64,000 bases of DNA from Pseudomonas marginalis (GTDB lineage: Bacteria > Pseudomonadota > Gammaproteobacteria > Pseudomonadales > Pseudomonadaceae): positions 530,951-594,950 of the forward strand of contig NZ_LKEG01000052.1 in NCBI RefSeq assembly GCF_001645105.1, written 5' to 3'. This document shows, piece by piece, positions 1 through 7,166 of the stretch (its first letter is position 1; every line of letters starts with the position of its first letter). The translations under genes and the position numbers were made by a program. A model generated the notes under the pieces. The model worked only from the letters and a program-made list of their open reading frames with translations, ran no database searches and was not told the DNA's origin.

Positions 1-371
1 GTGTGTCGAGTCTGATATGGCCGGCGCGTACGGATGCCTGAACGCTTTTGGATCGCCGCCCACTTGGTATTCCAAGCGGTGGGAACATACCAGAAGTTTA
101 TGATCTTCTTGCGCGCCTGGGTGGAAGGAGAAAGCACTGGGGTGACCCTCTCTTTCCGGCTCTCGTGTCGGTTCTGGAATACCTCAATGAGGCGTGCAGG
201 GTGATCGGCAACAAGCGACATCAATACTCGGCAGGCTTCGACCGCAGGCGGCATTAATAGTACTGAACGCGGCTTCCCCGTCTTCGGAACCTTGAACGTG
301 CCGTTGGCGGTTATGGCGCGAGTGATGTTGATCTGCCCGGCGTCCGAGTCGATGTCTTCAACGGCCACCCG
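1..371 (-). pseudogene. Tyrosine site-specific recombinase (phage integrase) fragment, runs off the left edge
   Basis: Reading the minus strand from about 371 down to 1 gives one open frame with integrase features: a VEDIDSDAGQI stretch (the usual xWxDIDxxxG of catalytic domains), then TFKVPKTGKPRSV, and at the window edge RRPYQTRHT, which fits the HxxR box. No start codon or N-terminal domain is present. The frame begins abruptly where a GH19 endolysin tail on the other strand begins, so the gene is cut at its 5' side. The C-terminal part with the tyrosine would lie outside the window. It is most likely the remains of the integrase of a deleted prophage. The family call is by motif reading only. 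Confidence 0.75.
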
Positions 372-447
372 GCGCATCAATGGTGGCCTCACCGGCCAGG
401 ACGACCGCCAGGCGCTTTACGACAAGGCGCTGGGGGTGCTGGCATGA
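367..447 (+). pseudogene. C-terminal stub of a GH19 chitinase-type endolysin
   Basis: The frame ending at TGA 445-447 encodes TRRINGGLTGQDDRQ and 12 further residues. The TRRINGGLNGLEDR tail of the intact tailocin endolysin further right is closely similar. Only the last ~26 codons survive; upstream the reading continues into the antisense of the integrase fragment and shows no lysozyme similarity. The stop codon overlaps the next gene's ATG (ATGA), the usual packing of phage lysis genes. It marks one side of a recombination or deletion scar. Confidence 0.75.
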
Positions 448-860
448 GCGAAATAAAAACCATAGGGCGCTGTCTTGGCCGGGCAGTTGACGGCTCGATT
501 TGGTTCTTCTGCAATGGCTGCAACGGCCCGCATAGCATCAAGGTCAACTCACCCAACACGCCCGGGCCGAACTGGGGCTACAACGGCAACCCGGACGCGC
601 TGACTTTCACGCCTTCTGTGCTGGCTCGAACCACGGGCGCCCCTGATGGACGTAGTGTAATGACGCCCGAGGAAGAGGCGGAGTACGACGCTATCTATGC
701 CAAGGGTGGAAGAGAGGCGGTTTATGCCAGCCGTTTCGGCAAGATTTGCCACTCATTCGTCACCGATGGTCGAATCCAGTACCTGGGCGACTGCACGCAC
801 GCTCTGGCTGGTCAGACGATCGATCTGCCGAATTGGGAGGAGTCATGGGCGAATTGGTGA
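444..860 (+). CDS. DUF6527-family phage protein
   Basis: This 138-residue protein has no signal peptide or membrane segment. Near the N-terminus it has WFFCNGCNGPHSI, a Cys-x2-Cys then His pattern that could bind a metal. Later it has an acidic TPEEEAEYDAIY stretch and a C-terminal CHSFVTDGRIQYLGDC motif. This layout matches the small DUF6527 proteins often found among phage lysis genes. Its ATG overlaps the endolysin stub by 4 nt, and its 3' end overlaps the Rz gene, so it was part of a lysis operon. The molecular role is unknown. Confidence 0.7.
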   Translation: MSEIKTIGRCLGRAVDGSIWFFCNGCNGPHSIKVNSPNTPGPNWGYNGNPDALTFTPSVLARTTGAPDGRSVMTPEEEAEYDAIYAKGGREAVYASRFGKICHSFVTDGRIQYLGDCTHALAGQTIDLPNWEESWANW

Positions 861-1372
861 CGCAGTACAAGGTGGCGCTTATCTTTCTGGTCTGCGTATT
901 GCTGATCGGCATTGGTGCTGGTGGCGCCTGGCAAGTACAGGAATGGCGCATGGGCAAGAAGCTCGCCGAGCAGGTAGCTCAGTTCCAAACGGACCTGAGC
1001 ACGATCAGCAATGCCGCCACCGCCCAAGCCCGATCCGAGCAGGCCAAGCGACTGTCCACCGAGCAGCAGCTCGCCCGCCAGGACCAACAACACACCAAGG
1101 AATTATCCGATGCCCAACGTAACCAGGCTGCTCTGCGTGATCGCCTTGCCACTGCTGATGTGCGGCTGTCAGTCCTTCTCGACGCCACGGATTCAACCAG
1201 TGGCTGCGACGTGCCTACCACCCCCGGCGCCGTCGGCGTGGTTCATGCAGCCCGTAGAGCCCAACTTGACCCAGCGCATGCTCAGCGAATTATTGCCATC
1301 ACCAACGATGGGGATAACGCCGTGATCGCGCTGCGGTCTTGTCAGGCGTATGTCAGGGCTATCACGCGGTGA
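845..1372 (+). CDS. Rz-like i-spanin (lysis protein), orphan copy
   Basis: This 175-residue inner-membrane spanin subunit starts at MGELVTQYK. The ATG was preferred over upstream in-frame codons because GGGAGGAG lies just before it. One N-terminal transmembrane segment (VALIFLVCVLLIGIGAGGAW) is followed by a long charged, heptad-like region (SEQAKRLSTEQQLARQDQQ) that would span the periplasm. With the nested Rz1 lipoprotein it should fuse inner and outer membranes in the last step of lysis. The 3' two thirds closely resemble the Rz gene of the intact tailocin, although this copy is separated from any holin or complete endolysin. Confidence 0.8.
   Translation: MGELVTQYKVALIFLVCVLLIGIGAGGAWQVQEWRMGKKLAEQVAQFQTDLSTISNAATAQARSEQAKRLSTEQQLARQDQQHTKELSDAQRNQAALRDRLATADVRLSVLLDATDSTSGCDVPTTPGAVGVVHAARRAQLDPAHAQRIIAITNDGDNAVIALRSCQAYVRAITR
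1110..1325 (+). CDS. Rz1-like o-spanin lipoprotein, nested inside Rz in another frame
   Basis: This 71-residue reading frame lies entirely inside the Rz gene in a different frame, as in lambda-type spanins. It starts MPNVTRLL, has a short hydrophobic signal ending in a lipobox-like LLMCGC, then a proline-rich stretch (CLPPPAPSAW). It would be an outer-membrane lipoprotein that pairs with Rz. A near-identical nested gene lies in the tailocin lysis cassette, which supports the reading as a real gene. Confidence 0.75.
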   Translation: MPNVTRLLCVIALPLLMCGCQSFSTPRIQPVAATCLPPPAPSAWFMQPVEPNLTQRMLSELLPSPTMGITP

Positions 1373-1488
1373 CCTATAATTGGGTAGGAGAACTGATCAT
1401 GATCCTAGTCCACAGGATGATGTGGATTGAGTCGGACGAGAAAGTCACGCAATGGTTTAAACTGGCCCGCCCCAATGTCCGGGTAGAT

Positions 1489-1866
1489 CTATTCGCTGCG
1501 AGAGTAGTTACTCAGGTCGTGATACTCGTTTTGGTTTTGTGAGAACGCCTGCCCAAGGCTAGAGATTCGCGTTGCCGATGGATTGGTCAGCTTGGAGCTG
1601 ATGGTGAAATATGGGTACTTGCCCTGCACTTGCGGGTGGAGACTCGCTGCAACATCGACATCGGAGGTCGAAACATATCGCCCAGCCCATCGCTCGATAA
1701 GGTGTTTTATCTGAAGTGGACTCTTCAGCTTTCCTTTCGTCTTTACCTGGGCGTCGAGCCACTCATATGCAAAGCGTATGCAGTCGTTATGCTCGTGAAG
1801 CGGGGGCTCGGTACTTGAGTAGTGGGTTGTTCTTTTTGCCGCCTCAATTTGCTCGTCAGTAAGCAT
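1489..1866 (-). CDS. Hypothetical protein, phage-associated
   Basis: I do not recognise this 125-residue protein. The ATG is preceded by AGGGAGAT at good spacing on the minus strand. The N-terminal half (MLTDEQIEAAKR, HEHNDCIRFAYEWLDAQ) looks helical, and the middle has KSPLQIKHLIERWAGRYVS, a compact helical domain. The C-terminus is polar and low in hydrophobic residues. There is no signal peptide or membrane segment. Its position between the orphan lysis cassette and an SOS-boxed methylase, and its opposite strand, suggest prophage cargo. Confidence 0.6.
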   Translation of the reverse strand: MLTDEQIEAAKRTTHYSSTEPPLHEHNDCIRFAYEWLDAQVKTKGKLKSPLQIKHLIERWAGRYVSTSDVDVAASLHPQVQGKYPYFTISSKLTNPSATRISSLGQAFSQNQNEYHDLSNYSRSE

Positions 1867-2254
1867 TATGCGTATCTCCCTGCTTGGCTTGAAGTCAAAA
1901 AGATATCATGCCATACGTCAATTTCTCATGCACATAATGCAGTCTAAAACTAACGTAACCGTCTCGATTTCATCGGGAGAAAAAACTGCTATCTCGTATA
2001 AAGGTTTTAGACAGAAGATCGTCGCATTTCATAAATTATGTGGCGAGCTTGTCTTTCCTGCTCAGACTGCTTCCGCATCGCGACTGGTCTTATTACCTCA
2101 AAATGAAAGGAGCGCCAGGCGGGATGCGTCAACATCCAACCCGGCCACCTTCCCTGCAGCTTTCCCCTGCAAGTCCAGCCAAGGCTCCTGCTTCGTGCAC
2201 AAAGCGAAACGAGCCTAGCACTGTTTATTCATACAGCAAAGGTCTTGCTTTTAT
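1867..2254. other. Non-coding stretch upstream of the broken methylase
   Basis: About 390 bases without a convincing gene. The first 150 bases are AT-richer than the surroundings. Short open frames exist on the plus strand, but they lack a ribosome site and show no protein-like composition. Its one clear element is a LexA box at 2221-2236, described separately. Confidence 0.5.
2221..2236 (+). promoter_or_regulatory. LexA (SOS) box upstream of the D12 methylase
   Basis: CTGTTTATTCATACAG fits the gamma-proteobacterial LexA consensus CTGT-N8-ACAG exactly. It ends 18 bases before the methylase ATG, so LexA bound here would block the promoter. Induction by DNA damage is inferred from the site alone. 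Confidence 0.75.
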
Positions 2255-3049
2255 ATGTCGACCCCCATCATCCCTTGGGTGGGCGGCAAGCGCCGCCTAG
2301 CCGATCGCCTTATCCCGCTCTTCCCGCCCCATGAATGCTACGTCGAGGTCTTTGCCGGCGGCGCCGCGCTCTACTTCATGCGTCCCCAGGCCGCGCCAGT
2401 TGAAGTCCTCAATCACATTAACGGCGACCTGGTGACGCTGTACCGCGTGGTGCAGAACCACCTGGAAGAATTCGTGCGCCAGTTCAAATGGGCGCTCAGC
2501 TCGCGGCAGGTGTTCGAATGGCAGAAGATGACTCGCCCTGAAACCCTCACCGACATCCAGCGCGCGGCCCGGTTTTTCTACCTGCAGCACCATGCATTTG
2601 CGGGGAAGGTGACAGGGCAGACGTTCGGCACCGCAACCACTGCTCCGACGATCAACCTGTTACGAATTGAGGAAAACCTCTCGGCTGCGTGGCAGCGTCT
2701 TTCCGGGACTTAAGTTGAGAACCTGGGCTGGCTAGAGTGTGCAGAGCGCTATGACCGTGCCCATACCTTCCACTACATGGATCCGCCTTATTGGCAGACC
2801 GCCGGCTATGGCGTGGATTTCCCCTTTGAAAACTATGAGCGGATGGCCGAATTCATGAGGCGCTGCCAGGGCAAGGTGATGGTCAGCATCAATGATCATC
2901 CAGACATCCGGCGGGTTTTTTCCGGGTTCCACTTTGAGACGCTCGACATCCGTTACACCACCACAAACCAACGTCAGGGGAAGGCTCAGGTTAGTGGCGA
3001 GTTGGTGATTATGAATTGGGAGCCGGCAGCATTGGGAGGGTTGTTCTGA
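2255..3049 (+). pseudogene. D12-class DNA adenine N6-methyltransferase, interrupted by one in-frame stop
   Basis: The frame reads as a Dam/D12-class adenine methyltransferase: N-terminal IPWVGGKRRLADRL, the AdoMet loop FAGGAALYF, and the catalytic DPPY (HYMDPPYWQTAGYG) followed by SINDHPDIRRVFSGF and the C-terminal SGELVIMNW. The reading frame is uninterrupted except for a TAA at 2711-2713, after AAWQRLSGT. It continues in the same frame with VENLGWLECAERYDRAHTF. One substitution therefore separates the AdoMet-binding half from the DPPY half, and no frameshift is needed. The enzyme is probably inactive unless the stop is read through. The gene sits directly behind a LexA box and ahead of unrelated accessory genes. 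Confidence 0.85.
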
Positions 3050-3104
3050 AAAGAGAAAGTCGGCGGGCTATAACTCCGCCGATTATTGAAAGTTTTGGTT
3101 GAAG

Positions 3105-3434
3105 TCATGCATTATCGCGGGACTTACCAATTAGGGATTCAAGTTGAACTGCTAGTTTCTGAATTTTGTTGAAGAATGATTTGTCAAAAGGCTTTTTGGC
3201 CTTGAATGTTTTCAATAGTGCCTTTATTTCTTCATATGTGAACGGCTCTGGTTCAGTAGTGTGGTCATGTACTCGAAGCTTAATGAAAAAATTATTTTCG
3301 TCCCACTCAGTAATCACCTCGGGGAAATTTGTGAAAGTGAAATTGTTAACGCGCAAGTCATGCAGGAGCGATTCAGCTACAAACCCGCCTATTTCGCAGG
3401 AGCTAATACCCAGATGAGAAAAGTAGGTACTCAT
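3105..3434 (-). CDS. Hypothetical protein, AT-rich
   Basis: This 109-residue protein is not recognised. The start MSTYFSHLG is chosen because GGAAAT precedes it on the minus strand; an in-frame ATG four codons earlier has no ribosome site. The protein begins with a Ser/Cys-containing segment (SHLGISSCEIGGF), then LRVNNFTFTNFPEVITEW, and ends in a lysine-rich helix (ALLKTFKAKKPFDKSFF). There is no signal or membrane helix. Its A+T-rich codon use differs from the core genes and fits recent transfer. A small immunity or regulatory protein is possible but unsupported. Confidence 0.5.
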   Translation of the reverse strand: MSTYFSHLGISSCEIGGFVAESLLHDLRVNNFTFTNFPEVITEWDENNFFIKLRVHDHTTEPEPFTYEEIKALLKTFKAKKPFDKSFFNKIQKLAVQLESLIGKSRDNA

Positions 3435-3483
3435 GAATATTTCCATTTAGTAGCGCAAACGATAAGCAGATAATATCTGCTTT

Positions 3484-3783
3484 TTAGCGAGGATAATCTT
3501 TTTGCATTGCTGTGAAATTTTTTACGACCCATTCTGTTACGGTTTCACGACTTGGAGCAGTTGACTTATACTTTTCCTTCAGCATCCATTCGACAATGAG
3601 GCGGGTTCTCTTTTCTAGATCACCGTTATTAGCGCTTACCAGGCTATTGAGGTAAAGCAGCATTTCGTAACCCTCCTTTCGGCTTAAATGATTAGCATCC
3701 TCGCCGATTAGCTTGGGGTTGTCTCCTTCCGATACCTTCCAACTGTACTCATAATACAAATCTGCTTTGGTCAACTTTGGCAT
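3484..3783 (-). CDS. Hypothetical protein, AT-rich
   Basis: This 99-residue protein starts MPKLTKADLYYEYSW and is preceded by AGAGGG at proper spacing; an upstream in-frame start 22 codons earlier has no such site. It looks soluble and helical, with an EGYEMLLYLNSLVS segment and a basic RTRLIVEWMLKEKY segment. It is transcribed in the same direction as the gene at 3105-3434 with a gap of about 50 bases, so they may form a unit. I cannot assign a family. Confidence 0.5.
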   Translation of the reverse strand: MPKLTKADLYYEYSWKVSEGDNPKLIGEDANHLSRKEGYEMLLYLNSLVSANNGDLEKRTRLIVEWMLKEKYKSTAPSRETVTEWVVKNFTAMQKDYPR

Positions 3784-3979
3784 GTGATGCCCTCTGGATT
3801 TACCCGGCATGGGTGATACCAAAATGCTGGCTATACGTAGGATTTTCAATCCTTAAAACTGGTCGTATTTGTAACGCCGTATTTCCCTGCAGGCTTTAGT
3901 GGGAGCTGAACTCACTTTACATCAGGCGAAGTAGCCCAGGATTGCTTCCAGGTGTAAAGCGAATGACTTGAACTGATTG

Positions 3980-4492
3980 TTAGGTGGGGTGGTTACCACC
4001 TAGACCTGGAAAGGTTTTGAGAGCCTCGAAATCAAGCTTTTCTAATCGGAAGGCAACGAAGTTTTGAACAAGTTCCTCCGCACAAAGCTCCGTGCGTCCA
4101 ACAATATCAACAAGTGCTTCGTACGATAGAAGTTTACTATCGTCAGTGTGATGCGCGATAGCTTCGAGGAGAGTGTTGTCAAGAGTATCTTGGAGCACCA
4201 CTAGGCAAAGCGGGTTGTGCGCAACAAGATTTCGACTTTCTGCAAGTTTTTTGGCGGTAAGAAGCGAATGGACGAAAGCCTCTTGGGTTGCTTTTGTCGC
4301 ATCCTGAGACTTTGCAAGGTCTCGTGCCAAGTCGATTCGTGAGGATAGTGGAGCGCGTGCAAAATGCTTATGAATTGTTTTCCCTGCCCAATCATGGATG
4401 CATTTATTTGTTGTTCCTTCGATGCTGCCAAAAGCGATGAACATTCGGCCAATCAATGGGGCCCACCGGGCTGAATCTACGAGACTGACCAT
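3980..4492 (-). CDS. Hypothetical protein with an RNxxxH (HEPN-like) motif
   Basis: This 170-residue, probably all-helical soluble protein has an N-terminal helix (WAPLIGRMFIAFGSIEG) and a central segment ending AESRNLVAHNPL. Residues R87-N88-x3-H92 match the RNxxxH pattern that forms the ribonuclease site of HEPN-domain proteins in many toxin and abortive-infection systems. The spacing and the helix before the motif fit, but no fold was computed and the motif is short. It has no partner gene with a recognisable nucleotidyltransferase (MNT). The ATG follows GGTGGAAG. Confidence 0.5.
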   Translation of the reverse strand: MVSLVDSARWAPLIGRMFIAFGSIEGTTNKCIHDWAGKTIHKHFARAPLSSRIDLARDLAKSQDATKATQEAFVHSLLTAKKLAESRNLVAHNPLCLVVLQDTLDNTLLEAIAHHTDDSKLLSYEALVDIVGRTELCAEELVQNFVAFRLEKLDFEALKTFPGLGGNHPT

Positions 4493-5230
4493 GTTTAGCT
4501 TCCACCTTTTATCAAGTCGAGTCGCGAGTCGACCCCGGTTGAACGAATTGTTACGCTCCGAGCAAGGCTTGGATGCTACTAGCGCAGCTTAAGTAAACTC
4601 GATTGCAGTTAGTATTCTGGCAACAGACCGACGCTACCGATTTGCCGCTGGACTGTCCACAGGAAGCATATGGCGGAAGTAGCGTATTGCCCATCGCAGG
4701 GCTTGCCAGGAGCGACCGTGAAGTCGGCTAAGCAGCGTAGTAGCAGAAGGGCGGATTGCTTAGAAGTTGTATCGGGGATAGGGCTTTAACGCCTCATGAG
4801 TAGGCTAAGCAGACGACGTCAAATTTCTTGGCCCATTTCATCGACGGACGGTGAAAAGAGAACGGATAGCTAGGAAGCGTATGGGGCAAAAATGGGGCAA
4901 ACCATACGCCAATCTATGCCATCCAATGCCAATTATGCGTTTATACAACCTTATGCATAAGCGCACTACAGCCAGCAACCACGGGGCTATCCGTCAAAAC
5001 CATCCGCATACCCCCACACAATTGGCGTGTGGGAGGACAGATCGGACGTATTTTTACTCATTGGGTCGTAGGCAAATTCGTTGAAGGAGTGGGGCAAATG
5101 TGGGGCATTCCGCCCTGCGATTTTGCAATGGGCGCAAGGTTAACACGCGAGGTCGGGGCTTCGCAGGTCGCAAACGGGTAGGTAAAACGCAGGCCGAAAG
5201 CCTGAGGTGGAGAGCAGGCTCCAGGCGCCG
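4493..5230. other. Long gene-poor gap with a repeated GGGGCAAA motif and a terminator
   Basis: About 740 bases without a supportable gene and without a tRNA that I can fold. A motif of two GGGGCA units (ATGGGGCAAAAATGGGGCA) occurs near 4880-4898 and a similar one (GTGGGGCAAATGTGGGGCA) near 5091-5109. Such doublets can accompany phage attachment regions, but that is only a suggestion. At 5190-5204 a minus-strand hairpin with stem CAGGC/GCCTG followed by CGTTTT could terminate the downstream membrane-protein operon. Confidence 0.4.
5183..5204 (-). terminator. Putative intrinsic terminator of the Panacea/membrane-protein operon
   Basis: Read on the minus strand, CAGGC-TTTCG-GCCTG forms a 5-bp GC stem followed by CGTTTT. 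It lies about 30 bases past the stop of the membrane-protein gene. The U-run is short, so termination may be weak. Confidence 0.45.
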
Positions 5231-5602
5231 CTATTTTGCCCTGCGGCCACTGGCGGGGAACAAGCCTCGGATAACCCCGAGAAAAGCGGCAAACAAGTTG
5301 ATGGAGGTTGCGGTGGTGATAGCGATCAACACGTTGTCGGAAAACGGAGCTTTGCCGGAATAGTAAGTTGACCAACCATTCCACACGAGCAAAACCGCCC
5401 AAAAGATCACGCCGCAGGCAGCAAACCAGAAAGCACGCCCCGCATACTTCTTGCGCAGCTGCCTTTCGGCCTTCTGATCTTTCAGGTTTTGGTTTCTTTC
5501 ATCGTCAGTACCCACTGCCTGCTCGCCCCCAGGTTGGGAGTCCTGGTCGGGCCCTGATGCGGGGGGCAGTGTCAGCTCAAGGTTGTCGAGTTCCTCACTC
5601 AC
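5231..5602 (-). CDS. Small two-helix membrane protein, candidate toxin partner of the Panacea protein
   Basis: This 123-residue protein starts with GTG (VSEELDNLEL) whose first bases overlap the stop of the upstream Panacea gene by 8 nt, so the two are translationally coupled. The first 50 residues are acidic, polar and probably disordered. A basic helix (KAERQLRKKY) follows, then two membrane segments (FWFAACGVIFWAVLLVW and ITTATSINLFAAFLGVIRG) with a short loop between. The protein ends in a basic tail. Many partners of Panacea-domain antitoxins are small membrane-acting toxins, so this is a candidate toxin. No similarity to a named toxin is claimed. Confidence 0.65.
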   Translation of the reverse strand: MSEELDNLELTLPPASGPDQDSQPGGEQAVGTDDERNQNLKDQKAERQLRKKYAGRAFWFAACGVIFWAVLLVWNGWSTYYSGKAPFSDNVLIAITTATSINLFAAFLGVIRGLFPASGRRAK

Positions 5603-6083
5603 GGTTGCGGCTCTTTGGGTGAATGAACTCCGCCATTTCCTTCCAGTCAATGGCGGAACCATCCGCTCCCCTGAGTGCCCAGGCGGTACCTTCCTCGTGG
5701 GAGAGGTTGGACAGTTGAGTCCCTGACCACTTGCCGTATTTATTGATAATGCGGTCAATCAGACGCTGGGCGTAGGTATCGCTTTCAGGAATTCTCGGTG
5801 TCACGAAGACGATGTCTTCGACGTCGGGTTTAAGGTTGCTGAGCAGCGACGTCACAGGGCGGCTGCCGTAGGACTTCAACTCATGATAGAGCGATGGAAT
5901 GACCGGGCCGTATTGCCAGCGGGCAAAGTGATCATCCATAAGGGGTAGCTCCCTTTCACGCAGATGCCAGGATTGCGTATAAAACAGCAGCTTTTGAAGC
6001 TTCATTGGAGTCAAGCCTGAAAGCTTGCCTTCTTTGGCGCGTTCAATGAAGGCGTTAGCAACAGCTAGAGCTGAATAAGCCAT
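5595..6083 (-). CDS. Panacea (DUF4065 / SocA-like) domain protein, candidate antitoxin
   Basis: This 162-residue protein has the Panacea layout: MAYSALAVANAFIERA, then LTPMKLQKLLFYTQSWHL (the family's KLxKLLYxxx segment), then WQYGPVIPSLYHELKSYG (the WxxGPVxxxxYxxxK signature) and a C-terminal GTQLSNLSHEEGTAW. The ATG at 6083 is preceded by GGAGG. DUF4065/Panacea proteins are known both as the SocA proteolysis adaptor and as a widespread antitoxin domain that neutralises many unrelated toxins. The overlapping downstream membrane-protein gene fits the antitoxin reading. It diverges from the tailocin repressor, and a LexA box lies between them. Confidence 0.8.
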   Translation of the reverse strand: MAYSALAVANAFIERAKEGKLSGLTPMKLQKLLFYTQSWHLRERELPLMDDHFARWQYGPVIPSLYHELKSYGSRPVTSLLSNLKPDVEDIVFVTPRIPESDTYAQRLIDRIINKYGKWSGTQLSNLSHEEGTAWALRGADGSAIDWKEMAEFIHPKSRNRE

Positions 6084-6239
6084 GAGCACCTCCGAAATGG
6101 CTGGCTACGTTGTTATAGAGTTTCATATATAGGCTCGGGATTGTCGACATGCAATGGCGTCGGTTGACGGGCGCCGTGTCGTATCCCGGGCAGGCTGGAA
6201 AAGTTGAATCAAGTGTGGCGGATAATAGTGGGCTGAATA

Positions 6240-6255
6240 CTGTTTGTATAGACAG
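6240..6255. promoter_or_regulatory. Perfect LexA (SOS) box between the Panacea operon and the tailocin repressor
   Basis: CTGTTTGTATAGACAG matches CTGT-N8-ACAG, and the inverted repeat extends one base each side (ACTGT...ACAGT). It is about 95 bases before the repressor start and 157 before the Panacea start. I cannot identify convincing -35/-10 pairs, so which gene it controls, or whether both, is open. Confidence 0.7.
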
Positions 6256-6286
6256 TGTTTCGTGAGGATTTTAGCGGAATACTGAT

Positions 6287-6316
6287 AAATGCATAGATTA
6301 TGCAAATTAGCATTTG
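6287..6316. promoter_or_regulatory. Probable repressor operator upstream of prtR
   Basis: AAATGC and GCATTT arms flank TATGCAAATTA in this 30-base stretch. The same AAATGC/GCATTT words occur as palindromes at the tailocin promoter. This suggests that the repressor binds upstream of its own gene. It is inferred from the shared words only. Confidence 0.45.
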
Positions 6317-6349
6317 CCAACCCCAAAATCTCCCGCCATTATCCCCGTT

Positions 6350-7084
6350 ATGCAAAAACGCAACGTTTCTATCGTCTTAAGAGAACTGCTGGACCGCGAC
6401 CGGATCTCCCCCACGGAGCTTCACCGGCGTACCGGCGTGCCTCAATCCACGTTGTCCCGGATTCTCAGCGGCAAGATCGTTGATCCGTCGGACAAGCACA
6501 TCTCCCGCATCGCCGAGTACTTTCGCGTCAGCACCGACCAGTTGCGCGGGCGCGCGGCGGTGGGCGCCCTGCGCGATGACGGGCGCGACCCGATGCATTC
6601 GGAACTCAAGGACATAAGCCTGTGGGATGACGACACACCCGTTAATGATGACGAGGTGTCGATCCCCTTTCTGCGCGAGGTTGAATTGGCTGCTGGATCA
6701 GGAAGATTCGTCATCGAGGAAAGCGAGAAGGCCAGCCTGCGTTTCGGCAAGCGCAGCCTGCGGCATAACGGTGTGCAGTTTGATCAGGCCAAGTGCGTGA
6801 CGGTGCGTGGCAACAGTATGTTGCCGGTACTGCGTGATGGCGCGACGGTCGGGGTGAACGCGGGCAAGAGTGGTATTGGTGACATCGTTGATGGCGATTT
6901 GTATGCCATCAACCACAATGGCCAATTGCGCGTGAAACAGCTCTATCGCCTGCCTTCCGGGATTCGCCTGCGCAGTTTCAATCGCGACGAACACCCGGAT
7001 GAGGACTACAGCTTCCAGGATATCCAGGATGAGCAGATCAGCATCCTCGGTCATGTGTTCTGGTGGGGCATGTACGCCCGTTAA
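6350..7084 (+). CDS. prtR: PrtR-like tailocin repressor (HTH plus S24/LexA-type autoprotease)
   Basis: This 244-residue protein has an N-terminal HTH (LRELLDRDRISPTELHRRTG, then VPQSTLSRILSGK, about residues 9-42) and a C-terminal S24 peptidase domain. The Ala-Gly self-cleavage site is A115-G116 (ELAAGSGRF). The catalytic pair is S156 (RGNSMLP) and K196 (LRVKQLY). RecA filaments formed after DNA damage should trigger self-cleavage and release the tailocin promoter, as for P. aeruginosa PrtR. The ATG at 6350 is chosen because the HTH begins at once; a TTG 12 codons upstream is possible, and neither has a strong ribosome site. No prtN-type activator gene lies nearby. Confidence 0.88.
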   Translation: MQKRNVSIVLRELLDRDRISPTELHRRTGVPQSTLSRILSGKIVDPSDKHISRIAEYFRVSTDQLRGRAAVGALRDDGRDPMHSELKDISLWDDDTPVNDDEVSIPFLREVELAAGSGRFVIEESEKASLRFGKRSLRHNGVQFDQAKCVTVRGNSMLPVLRDGATVGVNAGKSGIGDIVDGDLYAINHNGQLRVKQLYRLPSGIRLRSFNRDEHPDEDYSFQDIQDEQISILGHVFWWGMYAR

Positions 7085-7101
7085 CCTCCTTGCGTAAGAC
7101 A

Positions 7102-7129
7102 AAGCCCGCCCATGAGCGGGCTTTTTTTC
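7102..7129 (+). terminator. Intrinsic terminator after prtR
   Basis: A GC-rich stem AGCCCGC/GCGGGCT with a 6-base loop is followed by a run of T. It separates the repressor transcript from the tailocin promoter region. Confidence 0.9.
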
Positions 7130-7166
7130 GCCTGTGGGAAACCACCGAACCCTCGGCCTGCAAGGC

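Noticed and set aside
2100..2300. A 60-residue plus-strand open frame across the methylase start (MKGAPGGMRQHP...)
   Set aside because: It overlaps the LexA box and the methylase ATG in another frame, has no ribosome site, and its Pro/Ser-rich composition looks like an out-of-frame translation.
4851..5084. Open frame of 77 codons in the gap right of the HEPN-like gene
   Set aside because: No ribosome site, low-complexity His/Asn/Thr-rich product and location over the repeated GGGGCAAA motif; not a credible gene.
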